Assembly: GCA_903867275.1 (NCBI GenBank)
Contig: CAIPQY010000084.1
Span: 1-7,290, forward strand
DNA from: an uncultured bacterium
GTDB lineage: Bacteria > Planctomycetota > Phycisphaerae > Phycisphaerales > SM1A02
Direction of reading: 5' to 3'
Length of the DNA: 7,290 nucleotides
Of this stretch, positions 5,553 to 7,290 are shown piece by piece. Numbering within the stretch: the first letter of the stretch is position 1; the number at the start of each line of letters is the position of its first letter. Under the pieces are notes generated by a model, which did no database searches, was not told the DNA's origin, and saw only the letters and a program-made list of their open reading frames with translations. The position numbers and the translations under genes are program-made.

Positions 5553-6991
5553 GCGACGCACCCGCTGCAACGGACCTCTGGCAGAGCGCACTCGCCTCGC
5601 GATTCGCAAGCGAATCGATGCGGCGCACCTGGAGCGACGCGCGTCGCTTCGGACTGTGGCGGCGCATCTGGCTGGCCGTGGCCGAGACGCAGCAGGAACT
5701 GGGCCTGCCCGTGACCGCCGAGGCGCTGACCCAGATGCGCGCCAACCTGGATCACATCGACTTCGACAGCGCCGCGCGACACGAGGCCAAGCTGCGCCAC
5801 GACGTGATGGCGCACGTGCACACCTTCGGCGAGGCCGCCCCCGCCGCCAAGGGCGTGATCCATCTGGGCATGACCAGCCAGGATGTGGTGTGCAACGCCG
5901 ACAGCATGCTGCTGCGCGACGCGCTGCGACTGGTCACCGCGGGTCTGGCGCGCCTGGTCGATCGCTGCGCCACGTTCGCGGCAACGCACCGCGCGCTGCC
6001 GTGCCTGGGCTTCACGCACTATCAGCCCGCGCAGCCCGTCACCGTGGGCAAGCGCGCCACGCTGTGGGGGCAGGATTTCGCCTTCGCTCTTGAAGAGGTG
6101 GAAGGCGTGCTGGCGAAGGTTCGACTGAAGGGCCTGCGCGGCGCCACGGGCACGCAATTCAGCTTCATGGCGCTGCTCGGCGATGGCGCCAAGGTGGATG
6201 CACTGGAGCGCGGCGTGTGCAAGCGACTGGGCTGGCCCGAAGGCGGCACATGGAATGTGTGCGGTCAGACCTATCCGCGCGGCTTCGACGCCTCGGTGCT
6301 GAACGCGCTGGCGCTGGCCGCCGCCGCGATCCACAAGTGCGCCAACGACCTGCGCCTGCTGGCCAACCTGCGCGAGGTGGAGGAACCCTTCGAGAAGGAT
6401 CAGGTTGGAAGCAGCGCCATGCCGTACAAGCGCAACCCCATGCGCTGCGAGCGCGCCACCGGTCTGGCTCGCTTCGTGATGGGACTGGCGCCCGTGGCGC
6501 TGAACACCGCCGCCGAACAGTGGCTTGAGCGCACGCTTGATGACAGCAGCGCGCGCCGACTGTGCCTGCCCGAAGCGTTCCTCGCGCTCGACGCGGCGAT
6601 CGAGGTGATGACCAACGTGCTTGGCGGGCTGATCGTGAACGAGCCCACCATCACCGCGCGCCTGAAGCAGGAACTGCCCTTCGTGGCGACCGAAGACCTG
6701 CTGATGGCCGCCGCGAAGGCCGGCGCCGATCGGCAGCACGCGCACGAGGCCATCCGCACGCACGCGCTGGCCGCGGCCGATCGCGTGAAGCGCGGCGAGT
6801 CGAACGATCTGGCCGATCGCCTGTCACGCGACCCGCTGTTCAAGGGGGTGAACCTGCAGACCGCTCTCGATCCCGTGCGCCTGTGCGGCCGCAGTGCCGA
6901 GCAGACCGATCGCTGGATCGCCGAAGTGGCCGAGCCGATCCGCCATCGCCACGCCGCCACCCTGCGGCACCAGCCCACCCTGCGAGTCTGA
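5549..6991 (+). CDS. purB: Adenylosuccinate lyase, eukaryote/Planctomycete-type
   Basis: PurB splits SAICAR to AICAR plus fumarate, and adenylosuccinate to AMP plus fumarate, in purine synthesis; it acts as a cytoplasmic tetramer. The 480-residue product aligns end to end with human ADSL (484) as I remember it: RHDVMAHVHTFG at 83-94 with His84, LGFTHYQPAQ at 153-162 with the catalytic His157, and the superfamily signature GSSAMPYKRNP at 287-297 holding the catalytic Ser and Lys294; WLERTLDDSS at 325-334 also matches. Departures from the clade are MTSQDVVCNAD at 108-118, where GATSxxVxDNTD is usual, FSFMALL at 204-210 for ASFLQLF, and GQTYPRGFD at 239-247 for GQTYSRKVD. The open frame extends far upstream, but the GTG at 5549 is chosen because it overlaps the plsY stop (GTGA), follows a TACCAT box and gives the family N-terminus. 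Confidence 0.95.
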   Translation: MSDAPAATDLWQSALASRFASESMRRTWSDARRFGLWRRIWLAVAETQQELGLPVTAEALTQMRANLDHIDFDSAARHEAKLRHDVMAHVHTFGEAAPAAKGVIHLGMTSQDVVCNADSMLLRDALRLVTAGLARLVDRCATFAATHRALPCLGFTHYQPAQPVTVGKRATLWGQDFAFALEEVEGVLAKVRLKGLRGATGTQFSFMALLGDGAKVDALERGVCKRLGWPEGGTWNVCGQTYPRGFDASVLNALALAAAAIHKCANDLRLLANLREVEEPFEKDQVGSSAMPYKRNPMRCERATGLARFVMGLAPVALNTAAEQWLERTLDDSSARRLCLPEAFLALDAAIEVMTNVLGGLIVNEPTITARLKQELPFVATEDLLMAAAKAGADRQHAHEAIRTHALAAADRVKRGESNDLADRLSRDPLFKGVNLQTALDPVRLCGRSAEQTDRWIAEVAEPIRHRHAATLRHQPTLRV

Positions 6992-6994
6992 ACC

Positions 6995-7290
6995 ATGCCG
7001 ATCCCCCGCCTTCGCGTCGATGACACGGTGCTGCTTGTGGTGGACATCCAGTCGCGCTTCGCGAGCAGCATTCACGGCTGGGACGCACTGGTGAACAACG
7101 CCACCATCCTGTGCCGTGCGGCCGCCACGCTTGGCATCCCCGCGATCGTGACCGAGCAGAATCCACGCGCGCTCGGCAACACCGTGCCCGAGATCACGGC
7201 CGCGCTGCCCGCCGGCACGCCCACCTTCACCAAGACGCGCTTCAGCTCGCTCACCCCGGAGGTGACCACGGCCCTGAACGCCATGCACCG
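6995..7290 (+). CDS. Isochorismatase-like cysteine hydrolase (partial, runs off the right edge)
   Basis: The first 98 codons are present. The sequence matches the isochorismatase-like hydrolase fold of the YcaC/ISOC subgroup: LLVVDIQSRF at 13-22 with Asp17 as the expected catalytic-triad aspartate, a helix and strand ending in LGIPAIVTEQNPRALGNTVPE at 46-66 (TEQ.P..LG.T is typical of this subgroup), and FTKTRFSS at 78-85 with Lys80 as the expected triad lysine. The catalytic cysteine normally lies further on and is outside the window, so activity cannot be judged. The substrate is unknown, and no neighbour points to isochorismate or nicotinamide use. The ATG follows the purB stop by 3 nt, with no Shine-Dalgarno and no TAnnnT box, so it probably depends on read-through from purB. 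Confidence 0.85.
   Translation, partial: MPIPRLRVDDTVLLVVDIQSRFASSIHGWDALVNNATILCRAAATLGIPAIVTEQNPRALGNTVPEITAALPAGTPTFTKTRFSSLTPEVTTALNAMH

Noticed and set aside
5150..6763. Minus-strand open frame of 537 codons opposite plsY and purB
   Set aside because: It spans two well-supported genes in antisense, has shadow-type composition, and shows no motif or promoter.
7257..7265. GGAGGTGAC, resembling a Shine-Dalgarno
   Set aside because: It encodes Glu-Val-Thr in the hydrolase frame, and no gene start can be supported after it within the window.
1..7290. A hidden defence, mobile or other novel multi-gene system
   Set aside because: All frames and gaps are accounted for by housekeeping and envelope genes. 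I saw no transposase, integrase, direct or inverted repeats, CRISPR-like spacing, tRNA or composition break.

Overview
This window comes from a GC-rich bacterium (roughly two thirds or more G+C by eye, with G or C at most third codon positions). It is almost entirely coding. I see no RNA genes, mobile elements, CRISPR arrays, long repeats or rho-independent terminators. LPS-heptose genes suggest an organism with a Gram-negative type envelope. The PurB protein is close to the eukaryote/Planctomycete-type clade, and none of the starts has a Shine-Dalgarno sequence. My best guess is a member of the Planctomycetota, possibly Phycisphaerae-like, but this is inference and no 16S or marker search was possible.

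Layout. On the minus strand, class II lysyl-tRNA synthetase (lysS, 119-1705) is followed 6 nt later by the first 37 codons of a secreted protein that runs off the left edge. lysS diverges from a plus-strand block across a 71-nt gap. The plus-strand block is: 6-phosphofructokinase (1777-2931), a GmhB-type HAD phosphatase with an extra C-terminal domain (2928-3800), a GT9/WaaF-type heptosyltransferase (3797-4834), the acyl-phosphate:glycerol-3-phosphate acyltransferase plsY (4845-5552), adenylosuccinate lyase purB (5549-6991), and the start of an isochorismatase-like hydrolase cut by the right edge (6995-7290). Junctions are 4-nt overlaps (three of them), 10 nt and 3 nt, as in a single operon.

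Function. The phosphatase and GT9 enzyme fit consecutive parts of ADP-heptose formation and heptose transfer to the LPS inner core. PlsY makes lysophosphatidic acid for membrane lipids. PFK, PurB and LysRS are central metabolism and translation. The theme is housekeeping growth plus envelope synthesis. I found no defence, mobile or secondary-metabolite system.

The most interesting signals are: (1) a TAnnnT -10-like hexamer directly in front of four genes (lysS, pfkA, plsY, purB), placed so that transcription would begin at or very near the start codon, with no Shine-Dalgarno anywhere, which suggests leaderless mRNAs and internal operon promoters; (2) a PFK with a mixed ATP/PPi signature; (3) a heptose phosphatase that has lost most of its zinc ligands and carries an unrecognised C-terminal domain of about 92 residues; (4) a Pro in place of the conserved lysine-pocket Asn in LysRS; (5) substitutions in otherwise conserved PurB active-site loops; and (6) a codon-context bias that fills the genes with GATC.
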